64,000 nucleotides of DNA from Streptomyces sp. NRRL F-5135 (GTDB lineage: Bacteria; Actinomycetota; Actinomycetes; Streptomycetales; Streptomycetaceae): the NCBI RefSeq assembly GCF_000719775.1, contig NZ_JOHR01000007.1, positions 492,047 through 556,046 on the forward strand. The letters are read 5' to 3'. A program made the translations under genes and the position numbers. The notes under the pieces were generated by a model. It did not search any database, was not told where the DNA came from, and saw only the letters and a program-made list of their open reading frames with translations. Shown in pieces: positions 9,036-17,493 of this stretch; the stretch's first letter is position 1, and the number at the start of each line of letters is the position of its first letter.

Positions 9036-9199
9036 GAGTCCTCCCTATGGTTTCTCGGGTCCGGCGCCCCTGGCAGGCGGCTGACGCCGCGGGCCGCGCG
9101 TCCCCTGAAGCGTTGGCATCGGATCAACGACTGGATCCTAGTGACCGGTTCCCCGTCCCTCGGCGATTTCGCCGGGACGGGGCGGTTTCCGGCGGAACA

Positions 9200-9216
9200 C
9201 CCCCCTATGAGGGGGG
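9200..9216 (-). terminator. C6/G6 hairpin between peroxiredoxin and terD
   Basis: CCCCCC-TATGA-GGGGGG can fold into a 6-bp all-GC stem with a 5-nt loop, 86-102 nt past the peroxiredoxin stop on the minus strand. It is flanked on both sides by TCCGGCGG direct repeats. It could be a weak terminator or simply part of the low-complexity spacer. Confidence 0.35.
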
Positions 9217-9301
9217 CTCCGGCGGGAACACATCCCCTGGTCGGGGTTCCGCCGGGGCCGCCCCGGTCAGACGGTTTCCGGCGGGCCGGCGGAGCCGGGG
9301 C

Positions 9302-9766
9302 TCAGATGGCGGCGAGCGCCTTGACGTAGTCGTCGAGATCCCGGGCGTCCGGCAGGCCGTTCACGACGGTCCAGCGGACAATGCCCTCCTTGTCGATGAT
9401 GAACGTGCCGCGGACCGCGCAGCCCTTCTCCTCGTCGAAGACGCCGTACGACCGCGACACCTCGCCGTGCGGCCAGAAGTCCGACAGCAGCGGGTACTCC
9501 AGGCCCTCCTGCTCGGCGAAGACGCGCAGCGTGTGGATGGAGTCGTTCGAAACGGCGAGGAGCTGGGTGTCGTCGTTGACGAACGAGGGCAGCTCGTCGC
9601 GCAGGGCGCACAGCTCGCCCGTGCAGACGCCGGTGAAGGCGAACGGGTAGAAGAGCAGCACCACGTTCTTCCCGTCCGCCCCCTTGAAGTCGGAGAGGCG
9701 CACGGTCCGCCCGTGGTTGTCCGTCAGCTCGAAGTCCGGGGCGGGGGTGCCGACCTCGATCGCCAT
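9302..9766 (-). CDS. AhpE-like peroxiredoxin
   Basis: This 154-residue thioredoxin-fold peroxidase begins with the typical MAIEVGTPAPDFELTDNHG. The active-site segment YPFAFTGVCTGELC gives the peroxidatic Cys at residue 48 and a further Cys at 53; Thr45 completes the Pxxx(T)xxC site. Mycobacterial AhpE has a similar TGxCxGE motif and is a one-Cys enzyme, so the nearby Cys53 may act as a resolving residue here. It reduces peroxides in the cytoplasm using mycothiol- or thioredoxin-type donors in actinomycetes. It lies between the terD genes and DUF3052, all on the minus strand, consistent with oxidative-stress coupling. Confidence 0.93.
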   Translation of the reverse strand: MAIEVGTPAPDFELTDNHGRTVRLSDFKGADGKNVVLLFYPFAFTGVCTGELCALRDELPSFVNDDTQLLAVSNDSIHTLRVFAEQEGLEYPLLSDFWPHGEVSRSYGVFDEEKGCAVRGTFIIDKEGIVRWTVVNGLPDARDLDDYVKALAAI

Positions 9767-9881
9767 GGGTGCACGTCCTTTCAGATGGCTCGGCAGTCAT
9801 CAGCGGCCGGACGGCTCAACAGGGGCCGCGGGCTCGACCGATGCCCGCGGCTGCCGTCCGGCGCTGTCCACCCTACGCACA

Positions 9882-9913
9882 GGGCCCCCGCCGACCGAGG
9901 TCGACGGGGGCCC
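9882..9913 (-). terminator. Terminator downstream of the DUF3052 gene
   Basis: GGGCCCCCGCCGACC (9882-9896) pairs with GGTCGACGGGGGCCC (9899-9913) with a single mismatch and a 2-nt centre. It lies about 90 nt past the DUF3052 stop and before the peroxiredoxin start, so the two genes are probably separate units. Confidence 0.6.
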
Positions 9914-10000
9914 TTCATGGCCGCCCGGTCCGTATCCACGGGCCGGGGCCGATGTTCTGGATGTCTCGCAACGCCGGGTGCGACGCCGGTGACGCCCGGA

Positions 10001-10438
10001 TCAGCGCTTGGACCTGGCCGCCTTGGGAGTGACCAGCCGACTGGCGGTCCAGTCCTTCCCCGCGCTGATGCTCTTGGTCTGGGACAGGCCCGCGGTCTGC
10101 GCGGCCTCGTTGATGTCGCTCGGTTCGACGTAGCCGTCACGGCCCGTCTTGGGCGTGAGCAGCCACACCGCTCCACCGTCCTCGATCAAACCGATGGCGT
10201 CCACCAGCGCGTCCGTAAGGTCGCCGTCCTCGTCACGGAACCACAGCAGGACGGCGTCGGCCACGTCCTCGTAGTCCTCGTCGACGAGCTCCTGGCCGAT
10301 GACGGCCTCGATGGACTCGCGGAGCTCGTGCTCGACGTCGTCGTCGTAGCCGATCTCCTGGACCACCTGTCCGGGTTCGAACCCCAGCCGTGCGGCCAGG
10401 TTGGTCCGTTCCTCCGCGTGGTCCGCGGTCGCGCTCAC
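10001..10438 (-). CDS. DUF3052 domain-containing protein
   Basis: This 145-residue acidic soluble protein is of the DUF3052 family, which in Streptomyces sits next to aceE. Recognisable parts are AARLGFEPGQVVQEIGYDDDVE, LRESIEAVIG and WLLTPKTGRDGYVEPSDINEAAQTAGLSQTKS. The GTG at 10438 is preceded by AGGAGG at good spacing, which excludes the longer upstream frame. The function is unknown. Its constant linkage to pyruvate dehydrogenase and a peroxiredoxin hints at a house-keeping or stress role, but nothing in the sequence gives a catalytic site. Confidence 0.9.
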   Translation of the reverse strand: MSATADHAEERTNLAARLGFEPGQVVQEIGYDDDVEHELRESIEAVIGQELVDEDYEDVADAVLLWFRDEDGDLTDALVDAIGLIEDGGAVWLLTPKTGRDGYVEPSDINEAAQTAGLSQTKSISAGKDWTASRLVTPKAARSKR

Positions 10439-10552
10439 GGATTGCCTCCTGATCATGTTCGGGAAATGCTTCAGCCGCGCGCGTACGCGGGGCACTGGCC
10501 GTAGTCCACACGGGCGGGGCGGATCGCGCAAGTACCCGGCCGCCGAGACCGC

Positions 10553-10630
10553 CTAAACGGTGACGATCCGGGCCGCTTCACCGCAACTCCTGTCACTTCC
10601 GCACCACCCTCCGTGACGGAGGTCGTACAC
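10553..10630 (-). CDS. Possible 25-residue small ORF with strong ribosome-binding site
   Basis: On the minus strand a GTG at 10630 opens a 25-codon frame (VYDLRHGGWCGSDRSC..., ending IVTV then TAG). AAAGGAGG lies only 5 nt before the start, one of the best Shine-Dalgarno sites in the window. The peptide has two Cys five residues apart (C11 and C16) and three Arg. It lies 115 bp upstream of DUF3052 in the same direction, in the otherwise empty space before aceE. It might be a leader peptide or a small protein. I do not recognise it; only the RBS and reading frame support it. Confidence 0.4.
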   Translation of the reverse strand: MYDLRHGGWCGSDRSCGEAARIVTV

Positions 10631-10800
10631 TTCCGCCTCCTTTGCCATGGTATGCCGCTTCGGCGTGCCTTCGGGGCCGGGATCTTCCGACGGAAAACGT
10701 GCGCGAGTTGGGCGTAAGGTTGCGATTTGACGGGCACGACGAGCGGTGACAGGCGCGGCGAGCAGCCCGGGCACGGCGACCGGGCCCGTCCGGGGGCGGG

Positions 10801-10850
10801 GTTCCCAGGGGAACACCCGCTGCCCCACAGTAGAGGTCCACAGTAGAGGT
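10801..10850 (+). promoter_or_regulatory. Palindrome and tandem 13-bp repeat upstream of aceE
   Basis: The palindrome GTTCCC-AG-GGGAAC (10801-10814) is followed by a perfect tandem duplication of CCACAGTAGAGGT (10825-10837 and 10838-10850). Each copy carries a TAGAGG that could serve as a -10 element. The aceE start is 134 nt further on, so this is a likely control region for aceE. The rest of the 545-bp gap between DUF3052 and aceE shows only the small ORF described separately. Confidence 0.45.
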
Positions 10851-10983
10851 GACGTATCTGTCGTCGCGGTCCACGAAGGAGGCGGCGCGGCCGCCTCGGA
10901 ACGCGGAGGAGCAGTACCCCGACGGCGTGCGCCGCACCGACCGTGAGCGCGGGGCACGAGACGACCGACAGTGAAGGAACAGC

Positions 10984-13728
10984 GTGGCTTCCGGATCCGA
11001 TCGCAACCCGATCATCATTGGCGGCCTTCCCAGCCAGGTCCCGGACTTCGATCCCGAGGAGACTCAGGAGTGGCTCGACTCGCTCGACGCCGCCGTCGAC
11101 GAACGGGGGCGTGAGCGTGCCCGGTACCTGATGCTCCGGCTGATCGAACGGGCCCGCGAGAAGCGCGTGGCCGTGCCCGAGATGCGCAGTACGGACTACG
11201 TCAACACCATCGCGACCAAGGACGAGCCGTTCTTCCCCGGCAACGAGGAGATCGAGCGCAAGATCCTCAACGCGACCCGCTGGAACGCGGCCGTGATGGT
11301 CTCGCGCGCGCAGCGCCCGGGGATCGGCGTCGGCGGGCACATCGCCACCTTCGCCTCGTCCGCCTCCCTGTACGACGTCGGCTTCAACCACTTCTTCCGC
11401 GGCAAGGACGACGGCGGGGGCGGCGACCAGATCTTCTTCCAGGGACACGCCTCCCCCGGTATCTACGCCCGCGCCTTCCTGCTCGACCGGCTGAGCGAGG
11501 AGCAGCTGGACGGTTTCCGGCAGGAGAAGTCGAAGGCGCCGAACGGCCTCTCCAGCTATCCCCACCCCCGGCTGATGCCGGACTTCTGGGAGTTCCCGAC
11601 CGTCTCGATGGGCCTCGGCCCCCTCGGCGCGATCTTCCAGGCCCGGATGAACCGGTACATGGAGGCGCGCGGTATCGCCGACACCTCCCGGTCGCACGTG
11701 TGGGCGTATCTGGGCGACGGCGAGATGGACGAGCCCGAGTCGCTGGGCCAGCTCTCGATCGCCGCCCGGGAGGGCCTGGACAACCTCACCTTCGTCGTCA
11801 ACTGCAACCTCCAGCGCCTCGACGGCCCGGTGCGCGGAAACGGCAAGATCATCCAGGAGCTGGAGTCGCAGTTCCGCGGCGCCGGCTGGAACGTGATCAA
11901 GCTGGTCTGGGACCGCTCCTGGGACCCGCTGCTCGCCCAGGACCGGGACGGCGTGCTGGTCAACCGGCTGAACACCACGCCGGACGGGCAGTTCCAGACG
12001 TACGCCACGGAGACCGGCGCCTACATCCGCCGGCATTTCTTCGGCGACGACCACCGGCTGCGGGCCATGGTCGAGAACATGACCGACGACCAGATCCTGC
12101 ACCTGGGGCGCGGCGGTCACGACCACCAGAAGGTGTACGCGGCGTACGCGGCGGCCAAGGCGCACAAGGGCCAGCCGACCGTGATACTGGCGCAGACCGT
12201 CAAGGGCTGGACGCTCGGGCCGAACTTCGAGGGCCGCAACGCGACCCACCAGATGAAGAAGCTGACCGTCGACGACCTCAAGGGGTTCCGCGACCGGCTG
12301 CACCTGCCGATCACCGACCGGCAGCTGGAGGACGGCCCGCCGCCGTACTACCACCCGGGCCGGGACTCGGAGGAGATCCAGTACATGCACGACCGCCGCA
12401 GGTCGCTGGGCGGCTATGTGCCGACCCGCGTCGTGCGGGCGAAGCCGCTGAACCTGCCCGGGGACAAGACCTACGCGGCGGTGAAGAAGGGCTCGGGCCA
12501 GCAGTCGATCGCCACCACCATGGCGTTCGTCCGGCTGCTGAAGGACCTGATGCGGGACAAGGAGATCGGCAAGCGCTTCGTGCTGATCGCGCCCGACGAG
12601 TACCGGACCTTCGGAATGGACTCGTTCTTCCCGAGTGCCAAGATCTACAACCCGCTGGGCCAGCAGTACGAGTCGGTGGACCGCGAGCTGCTCCTGTCGT
12701 ACAAGGAGTCGCCGACGGGCCAGATGCTGCACGACGGCATCTCCGAGGCGGGCTGTACGGCCTCGCTGATCGCGGCGGGATCGGCGTACGCGACACACGG
12801 CGAACCGCTGATCCCCGTGTACGTCTTCTACTCGATGTTCGGTTTCCAGCGGACCGGTGATCAGTTCTGGCAGATGTCCGACCAGATGGCGCGCGGATTC
12901 GTTCTGGGCGCGACCGCAGGCCGTACGACACTGACCGGTGAGGGACTTCAGCATGCGGACGGCCATTCGCAGCTGCTGGCCTCGACCAACCCGGCGTGCG
13001 TCGCGTACGACCCCGCCTACGGCTTCGAGATCGCGCACATCGTCAAGGACGGCCTGCGCCGGATGTACGGCCATGCCGCCCCGGGCGAGGACCCGGACGT
13101 CTTCTACTACCTCACGGTCTACAACGAGCCGATCCAGCACCCCGCCGAACCGGCCGGCGTGGACGTCGAGGGCATCGTCAAGGGCATCCACCTCTTCCGC
13201 GAGGGCGCCGGCGGCTCGATCCCGGCCCAGGTCATGGCGTCCGGGGTGGCCGTGCCCTGGGCGGTCGAGGCGCAGCGGATCCTCGCCGAGGAGTGGGACG
13301 TCAAGGCCGACGTGTGGTCGGCGACCTCGTGGAACGAGCTGCGGCGCGACGCCGTCGAGGTGGAGCGGTACAACCTGCTGCATCCGGAGGAGGAGCAGCG
13401 CGTCCCGTACGTCACCCGCAAGCTGTCGGGCGCGCGCGGACCGTTCGTGGCCGTCTCCGACTGGATGCGGTCGGTGCCGGACCAGATCGCCCGCTGGGTC
13501 CCGGGGCCGTACCAGTCGCTGGGCGCGGACGGCTTCGGCTTCGCGGACACCCGGGGCGCGGCCCGGCGCTTCTTCCACATCGACGCGCAGTCGATTGTCC
13601 TGGGCGTGCTCACGGAGCTGGCCAAGGAAGGGAAGATCGACCGGTCGGCGCTGAAGCAGGCGGTGGACCGCTATCAGTTGCTGGACGCGTCGGCGGCGGA
13701 CCCGGGCGCGGCCGGAGGCGACGCCTGA
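10984..13728 (+). CDS. aceE: Pyruvate dehydrogenase E1 component, homodimeric type
   Basis: This 914-residue protein matches the full length of AceE. It catalyses thiamine-diphosphate-dependent decarboxylation of pyruvate and transfer of the acetyl group to the lipoyl E2, feeding acetyl-CoA to the TCA cycle and fatty acid synthesis. The ThDP motif is [34 protein letters not shown] near residues 240-275. Other landmarks are [44 protein letters not shown], and the pyrimidine-domain [11 protein letters not shown]. The GTG at 10984 has GAAGGA about 5-10 nt upstream. It stands alone rather than in an E1-E2-E3 operon, as usual in Streptomyces, and ends at a strong terminator. Confidence 0.98.
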   Translation: MASGSDRNPIIIGGLPSQVPDFDPEETQEWLDSLDAAVDERGRERARYLMLRLIERAREKRVAVPEMRSTDYVNTIATKDEPFFPGNEEIERKILNATRWNAAVMVSRAQRPGIGVGGHIATFASSASLYDVGFNHFFRGKDDGGGGDQIFFQGHASPGIYARAFLLDRLSEEQLDGFRQEKSKAPNGLSSYPHPRLMPDFWEFPTVSMGLGPLGAIFQARMNRYMEARGIADTSRSHVWAYLGDGEMDEPESLGQLSIAAREGLDNLTFVVNCNLQRLDGPVRGNGKIIQELESQFRGAGWNVIKLVWDRSWDPLLAQDRDGVLVNRLNTTPDGQFQTYATETGAYIRRHFFGDDHRLRAMVENMTDDQILHLGRGGHDHQKVYAAYAAAKAHKGQPTVILAQTVKGWTLGPNFEGRNATHQMKKLTVDDLKGFRDRLHLPITDRQLEDGPPPYYHPGRDSEEIQYMHDRRRSLGGYVPTRVVRAKPLNLPGDKTYAAVKKGSGQQSIATTMAFVRLLKDLMRDKEIGKRFVLIAPDEYRTFGMDSFFPSAKIYNPLGQQYESVDRELLLSYKESPTGQMLHDGISEAGCTASLIAAGSAYATHGEPLIPVYVFYSMFGFQRTGDQFWQMSDQMARGFVLGATAGRTTLTGEGLQHADGHSQLLASTNPACVAYDPAYGFEIAHIVKDGLRRMYGHAAPGEDPDVFYYLTVYNEPIQHPAEPAGVDVEGIVKGIHLFREGAGGSIPAQVMASGVAVPWAVEAQRILAEEWDVKADVWSATSWNELRRDAVEVERYNLLHPEEEQRVPYVTRKLSGARGPFVAVSDWMRSVPDQIARWVPGPYQSLGADGFGFADTRGAARRFFHIDAQSIVLGVLTELAKEGKIDRSALKQAVDRYQLLDASAADPGAAGGDA

Positions 13729-13754
13729 CCCGACGCGTGAACGCGCGCGCGGCC

Positions 13755-13795
13755 CCGGAGGGCGGCGGGACATCAGAGGTCCCGCCGCCCTCCGG
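13755..13795 (+). terminator. Strong hairpin terminator of aceE
   Basis: A perfect 17-bp stem is formed by CCGGAGGGCGGCGGGAC (13755-13771) and GTCCCGCCGCCCTCCGG (13779-13795) with a 7-nt loop ATCAGAG, starting 27 nt after the aceE stop. It is followed by 100 bp of GGTCCCGGACC-type low-complexity sequence before the convergent I36 gene. Confidence 0.85.
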
Positions 13796-13895
13796 ACGTT
13801 CCCGGACCCGGCGGCGCTCAGAGACCCGGCTCCGCCGGTGGTCCCGGACCCGGTCCCCGCGGTGGTCCGGGACCCGGACCCTGCGGTCCCGGACC

Positions 13896-14351
13896 TCACC
13901 TCTCCCAGACCTTGAACGCCCGTACGCGGTACGGCGACCGCGGCAGCCACGTACCCCCGCCGGGGTACGTCTCGAACTCCGCCGTCTCCCCGCACTCCTC
14001 CGACTGGTAGGTCGTCACCGGCCGCCCGGTGCGATTGGCCAGCGACTGGACGCTCGTGCCCTTCGGCAGCGGCACACAGCTCTCGATGTCGATGCCGGCC
14101 AGTTCGTACGTCTTCCGCGCGCCCTTGAAATCGTCCTTCTCCCAGAGGCACAGCTCCCCCGCCCCGCACTGGCCCAGGCGGACGGGCGCGGCCGCCGCGC
14201 GAACAGCCGGCGCGGACGACGTTGGCGCCGCGGCCTCCGCCGCCGTGCCCGCCGTCCGCGGCAGGAGCGCGGCGACGGCCAGCGCACCGACGGCCGTGGC
14301 CCTCCGCACACCGGTGAGCGGAAACGCGGACGTGCTCGCGGTCATTCGCAT
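13896..14351 (-). CDS. Secreted peptidase inhibitor family I36-like protein
   Basis: This 151-residue precursor has a signal peptide of about 40-50 residues (hydrophobic AVGALAVAALLP). The mature part is a beta/gamma-crystallin-like domain of the kind found in the Streptomyces metalloproteinase inhibitor family I36: CGAGELCLWEKDDFKGARKTYE, then a Cys-containing middle and SEECGETAEFETYPGGG. Four Cys in the mature region suggest two disulphides. The ATG at 14351 is preceded by a G-rich GGGGGCAG; a second in-frame ATG follows two codons later. It is probably a secreted protease inhibitor or structural domain. Family-level assignment is firm, inhibition itself is not shown. Confidence 0.82.
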   Translation of the reverse strand: MRMTASTSAFPLTGVRRATAVGALAVAALLPRTAGTAAEAAAPTSSAPAVRAAAAPVRLGQCGAGELCLWEKDDFKGARKTYELAGIDIESCVPLPKGTSVQSLANRTGRPVTTYQSEECGETAEFETYPGGGTWLPRSPYRVRAFKVWER

Positions 14352-14973
14352 ATGGATCTGCCCCCGTGTCGAGTCCGCCGGCACATCGGGCGATGCGCCG
14401 GTCGACCTCCAGCCTGACCTGCGAAGTAAGGCCCGTGGAAGGGCTCGCGTCCCGGGCCACCCGGATAGGCGACAGCCCTGGCGGAACCTTCCGGCAGGGC
14501 CGTCTCGGCCATCGAATTGACGCCCGGTCAACCGGAGGCTGACGCCAGACGCGCACTCTCCCCGCTCGCCACACCCGCGTCGACGGCCCGCTTCGTCAGC
14601 GGCGCGCCGGGAGCCACCACGACCAGACTCACGACCACGGCCACGCTCACGGCCATGACCACGGCCACAGTTCCGCCACGGCCACGGCCACGCAGACCGG
14701 GTACCGGCACGCGGCAGCAGGTCCGTACGCGTGAACCGCGACACACGTCCGTACGCGTGAACGTGGTCCCGCGCACGCGGTCCGAGTACGGGCACACCTC
14801 GCCCCGCTCACACGCCGCCTTCCGCGCCGTACCCCATGACGCACCGCAGAGTGTGCGGAAAATTCACACTGCGTGAGGTTACCGTCGGTCCAATCCTCCG
14901 GGGCCCGTGATCTGTCTCACCACTCCCGTCCCTCGTCGCGAGGCCCCCCGCCCGCGGCCTAGGGTTATCCCCA
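14352..14973. other. 622-bp gene-poor spacer with a 16-bp direct repeat
   Basis: No convincing gene is seen between the I36 gene and the DUF1023 gene. The exact 16-mer GTCCGTACGCGTGAAC occurs at 14721-14736 and 14747-14762, 26 bp apart start to start, so both copies face the same side of the helix about 2.5 turns apart. A run of CCACGGCCAC-type repeats covers about 14630-14695. A TAGGGT at 14960-14965 lies 7 nt before 14973, so the downstream GTG gene may be leaderless. Confidence 0.5.
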
Positions 14974-16194
14974 GTGACTTCCTTCGATTCCTCCCCCACC
15001 CTCAACGCATGGCGCGCACTCCTGGCCCTCGCCGTCGTGTTCGTCATGCTGGCATCCACCGGGTGGACCGCCGTGCAGCGCACACGCGGTCCCGGAGAAC
15101 CGCTGAAGGCCGCGTTGGCGGCGTGGGAGAAGGACCGCATAGGAGCGCGCCGCCTCCCGGACCCGCACTCCGCGCCGAAGCGGCTCGCCGCCTTCTTCGC
15201 ATCCTTGTCACCCGTTCAACGGGAACGGCTCGCGACCCGCTACCCGCTCGTCGTGGGAAACCTCAACGGCGCTCCCGTCACGCTGCGGTACCGGGCCAAC
15301 CGGATCGCTCTCATGCAGGCGCGCCAGGTGGAGGAGCACCGGATGCGCGACAGCAGGCTGTCGCCGGACGGCAGACACCAGGCGGGGCGCCGGATGAACC
15401 GCTTCGAGTCCCTGCTGAGCACGGGGCGCCAGATCCTCGCGTTCAACCCGTCGGGCAAGGGCCGGGTCGCCGAGGTCTTCGGCGACCTCGACCGGGCGCG
15501 GCACGTCTCGGTCGTGGTGCCGGGCGTCGACACGAACGTACTGACGTTCGAGAAGACCGAGCGCTACTACACCGCGCCGGTGGGCATGGCCGAGTCGCTG
15601 TACTCGGCCGAGCGCGTGGCCGGGCCCGACGCCCGCGCCGCCGTCATCGCCTGGGCCGATTACACGGCCCCGGCCGGCCTCGGGGTGGACGCGGCGATCG
15701 GGAAGCTCGCCGAGGACGGTGCCGTACGCCTGGCCGCCCTCACCGCCGCGCTGCCCGGCACGTCACGCGTCTCGCTGTTCTGCCACAGCTACGGTTCCGT
15801 GGTGTGCGGGGTCGCGGCGCGCGCCCTGCCCTCCCGGGTCACGGACGTGGCGGTCGCGGGCAGCCCGGGCATGCGGGTCGAGACCGCGCGGCAGCTGCGC
15901 ACCGCAGCCCACGTCTGGGCCATGCGCGACCAGGACGACTGGATCCAGGACGTGCCGTACCTGGCGGTCGGCGGGCTCGGCCACGGCGCGGACCCGGTCA
16001 CCCGGGCCTTCGGCGCCCGGGTGCTCTCGGCCTCCGGGGCGGCGGGGCACGCGGGGTACTTCCAGCCGGGCACGGAGAGCCTCGACAACTTCGCGGACAT
16101 CGGGGTCGGCGCGTACCGCGCGGTGACCTGCGCGGACGGCGCGACCGCGTGCCGGAGCGGGCTCGCGGTGGCCGGGGTGAGCCTGGCGGGCTGA
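14974..16194 (+). CDS. Membrane-anchored DUF1023 alpha/beta hydrolase
   Basis: This 406-residue protein of the DUF1023 (Abhydrolase_8) family has an N-terminal membrane anchor at residues 13-33, so the catalytic domain should be outside the membrane. The family block AAFFASLSPVQRERLATRYPLVVGNLNGAP (71-101) is followed by VVVPGVDTN and the nucleophile elbow FCHSYGS with Ser272. IAWADYTAP and the C-terminal GYFQPGTESLDNFADI block, with a probable catalytic His in LGHG, complete the fold. The substrate is unknown. The GTG start lacks an RBS and may be leaderless from the TAGGGT 8-14 nt upstream. A shorter paralogue lies at 19939-21006. Confidence 0.85.
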   Translation: MTSFDSSPTLNAWRALLALAVVFVMLASTGWTAVQRTRGPGEPLKAALAAWEKDRIGARRLPDPHSAPKRLAAFFASLSPVQRERLATRYPLVVGNLNGAPVTLRYRANRIALMQARQVEEHRMRDSRLSPDGRHQAGRRMNRFESLLSTGRQILAFNPSGKGRVAEVFGDLDRARHVSVVVPGVDTNVLTFEKTERYYTAPVGMAESLYSAERVAGPDARAAVIAWADYTAPAGLGVDAAIGKLAEDGAVRLAALTAALPGTSRVSLFCHSYGSVVCGVAARALPSRVTDVAVAGSPGMRVETARQLRTAAHVWAMRDQDDWIQDVPYLAVGGLGHGADPVTRAFGARVLSASGAAGHAGYFQPGTESLDNFADIGVGAYRAVTCADGATACRSGLAVAGVSLAG

Positions 16195-16197
16195 CCG

Positions 16198-16364
16198 CCG
16201 CCCGGGCCGACCGACCACCGCCCGGGCCGACCGACCTCCGTCTTGGGAACCTGCCGACCACCGCCCGGGCCGACCGACCTCCGTCTTCGGACCTGCCGGT
16301 CACCGGCCCCGGGCCGGCCGCCCGCCGGCCCCAGGCCCTGTCGCCCGCCGGCCCCGGGCCCTGT
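16198..16364. repeat. Degenerate tandem GC repeats after the DUF1023 gene
   Basis: The 19-mer CCGCCCGGGCCGACCGACC occurs at 16198, 16218 and 16261; the second and third copies share a further ctccgtctt. Next, a 23-bp unit beginning CGCCCGCCGGCCCC is repeated at 16319-16341 and 16342-16364 with one mismatch. The array begins right after the hydrolase stop and ends about 80 bp before the DUF4429 gene. It looks like slipped-strand expansion in a 3' spacer and may work as a terminator. Confidence 0.7.
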
Positions 16365-16441
16365 CTCATGCGCCGGACGCGCGTAGAATTCGTACGCTTC
16401 GGCAGGGGACGTGCGGCCGCTCGCGGCCTACGATGAGGCAC

Positions 16442-17353
16442 ATGGGTGATGTGCTGGCGGGGAATCATGCCACCTGGGAGTTCGACAGCGACTCCGTGCT
16501 CATCCGTTTCGAACGGGGGGCACGGACGGGGATACGGACACCGAAGCTCTTCCAGGCGCTCGGCGAACGGCGCGTCCCCTACGAGGCGCTGTCGTCGGTG
16601 ACGCTCGGTCCCGGAAAGCGCGGGACGGTGGTGCTGCGTGCCGTGCCGAGACCCGGCGCCGACCCGCTGGTCGAGGCCGCGGCCGGGCAGCTCAAGGAGA
16701 GCGTGGATCCCTACCGCCTGGTCCTGCCCGCCGACCGCGAAACGCTCGCGGAGTACTACGCGGACGAACTGCGCGCCGGCATCCGCGACGGGCGGGAACC
16801 GGCCGAGCGTTACCTGGTCGCCGCGCCCGAGGCTCCCCTCCAGTTCAAGGCGTACGACGCCAAGGCGTCGTTCGACGGGAAGAAGGTGTCCTTCCGCTGG
16901 TTCTGGACGGGCGCTTCCACGGCGAAGTGGAAGGCCGGCGACCAGGTCCTCCCGGTCGGTGAGCTGGAAGGGGTCGAGTGGCGCTCCCCCGAGCTCTTCA
17001 ACGGCTACCTGCGGATGCTGCGCCGCGACGACGTCACGGGCACGGCCGCACCGGAGCCCGCGCCCGCGGACCACGACCCGGCGGCCGTCGTCTTCGGCCT
17101 CGGATACGGACCGGTGCACGAGTCACTTCCGTTCGCGGCGGCTGTCCTGGAGGCGGTCCAGGGCGCGTCGGCACGCCGGCCGCCGGCGGACCGCGCGCTC
17201 GTCGCGGCGGGTGCCGTGGCGACGGCGGCGGTACGGAGCGATCCGGCGGATGTGGCGGAGCGGATACGGCACCTGGGGGAGCTGCACCGGGCGGGGCTGG
17301 TGACGGACGAGGAGTTCTCGGCGAAGAAGGCGGAACTGCTGGCAGAGCTGTGA
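16442..17353 (+). CDS. DUF4429 domain protein with C-terminal SHOCT motif
   Basis: This is a protein of about 303 residues with two DUF4429 (PH-like) repeats. The first covers WEFDSDSVLIRFERG...VPYEALSSVTLGPG and the second FKAYDAKASFDGKKVSFRWFW...LPVGELEGVEWRSPE. The C-terminus, IRHLGELHRAGLVTDEEFSAKKAELLAEL, is a classic SHOCT motif, a short helical oligomerisation segment seen in many actinobacterial proteins. No signal peptide or membrane span is present. The ATG at 16442 has TGAGG 5 nt upstream and is preferred over the ATG at 16433. The role is unknown. Confidence 0.85.
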   Translation: MGDVLAGNHATWEFDSDSVLIRFERGARTGIRTPKLFQALGERRVPYEALSSVTLGPGKRGTVVLRAVPRPGADPLVEAAAGQLKESVDPYRLVLPADRETLAEYYADELRAGIRDGREPAERYLVAAPEAPLQFKAYDAKASFDGKKVSFRWFWTGASTAKWKAGDQVLPVGELEGVEWRSPELFNGYLRMLRRDDVTGTAAPEPAPADHDPAAVVFGLGYGPVHESLPFAAAVLEAVQGASARRPPADRALVAAGAVATAAVRSDPADVAERIRHLGELHRAGLVTDEEFSAKKAELLAEL

Positions 17354-17413
17354 CCAGGCCGGGTCCTGCCCCGATGTCGCCGGTGCGCTCATACCTCAAG
17401 ATGACGCCGGTAC

Positions 17414-17483
17414 GGTCATACCCCGGTATGACCCCGGTGCCGGTCCCCGGTATGACGTCCGCCCACCGTCCGCGCCCTACGCT
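17414..17483 (+). promoter_or_regulatory. Operator/promoter of the two-component system
   Basis: A perfect inverted repeat GGTCATACC-CC-GGTATGACC lies at 17414-17433. A further half-site CCCCGGTATGACGTCC follows at 17445-17460, and a TCATACC half-site lies near 17388. A TACGCT that could be the -10 element is at 17478-17483, so transcription would start within a few bases of the ATG at 17494, giving a leaderless or nearly leaderless mRNA. NarL/LuxR-type regulators bind inverted heptamers of this kind, so autoregulation by the adjacent response regulator is the natural inference. Confidence 0.6.
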
Positions 17484-17493
17484 GGTGCGCGCC

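Noticed and set aside
10471..14574. A 1367-codon open frame antisense to aceE
   Set aside because: It mirrors the codon bias of aceE, runs through the terminator and I36 region, is Arg/Gly/Val-rich without domains and has no RBS; a high-GC shadow.
16198..16364. Possible CRISPR-like array
   Set aside because: Units are adjacent or overlapping GC repeats with no unique spacers and no cas genes nearby.
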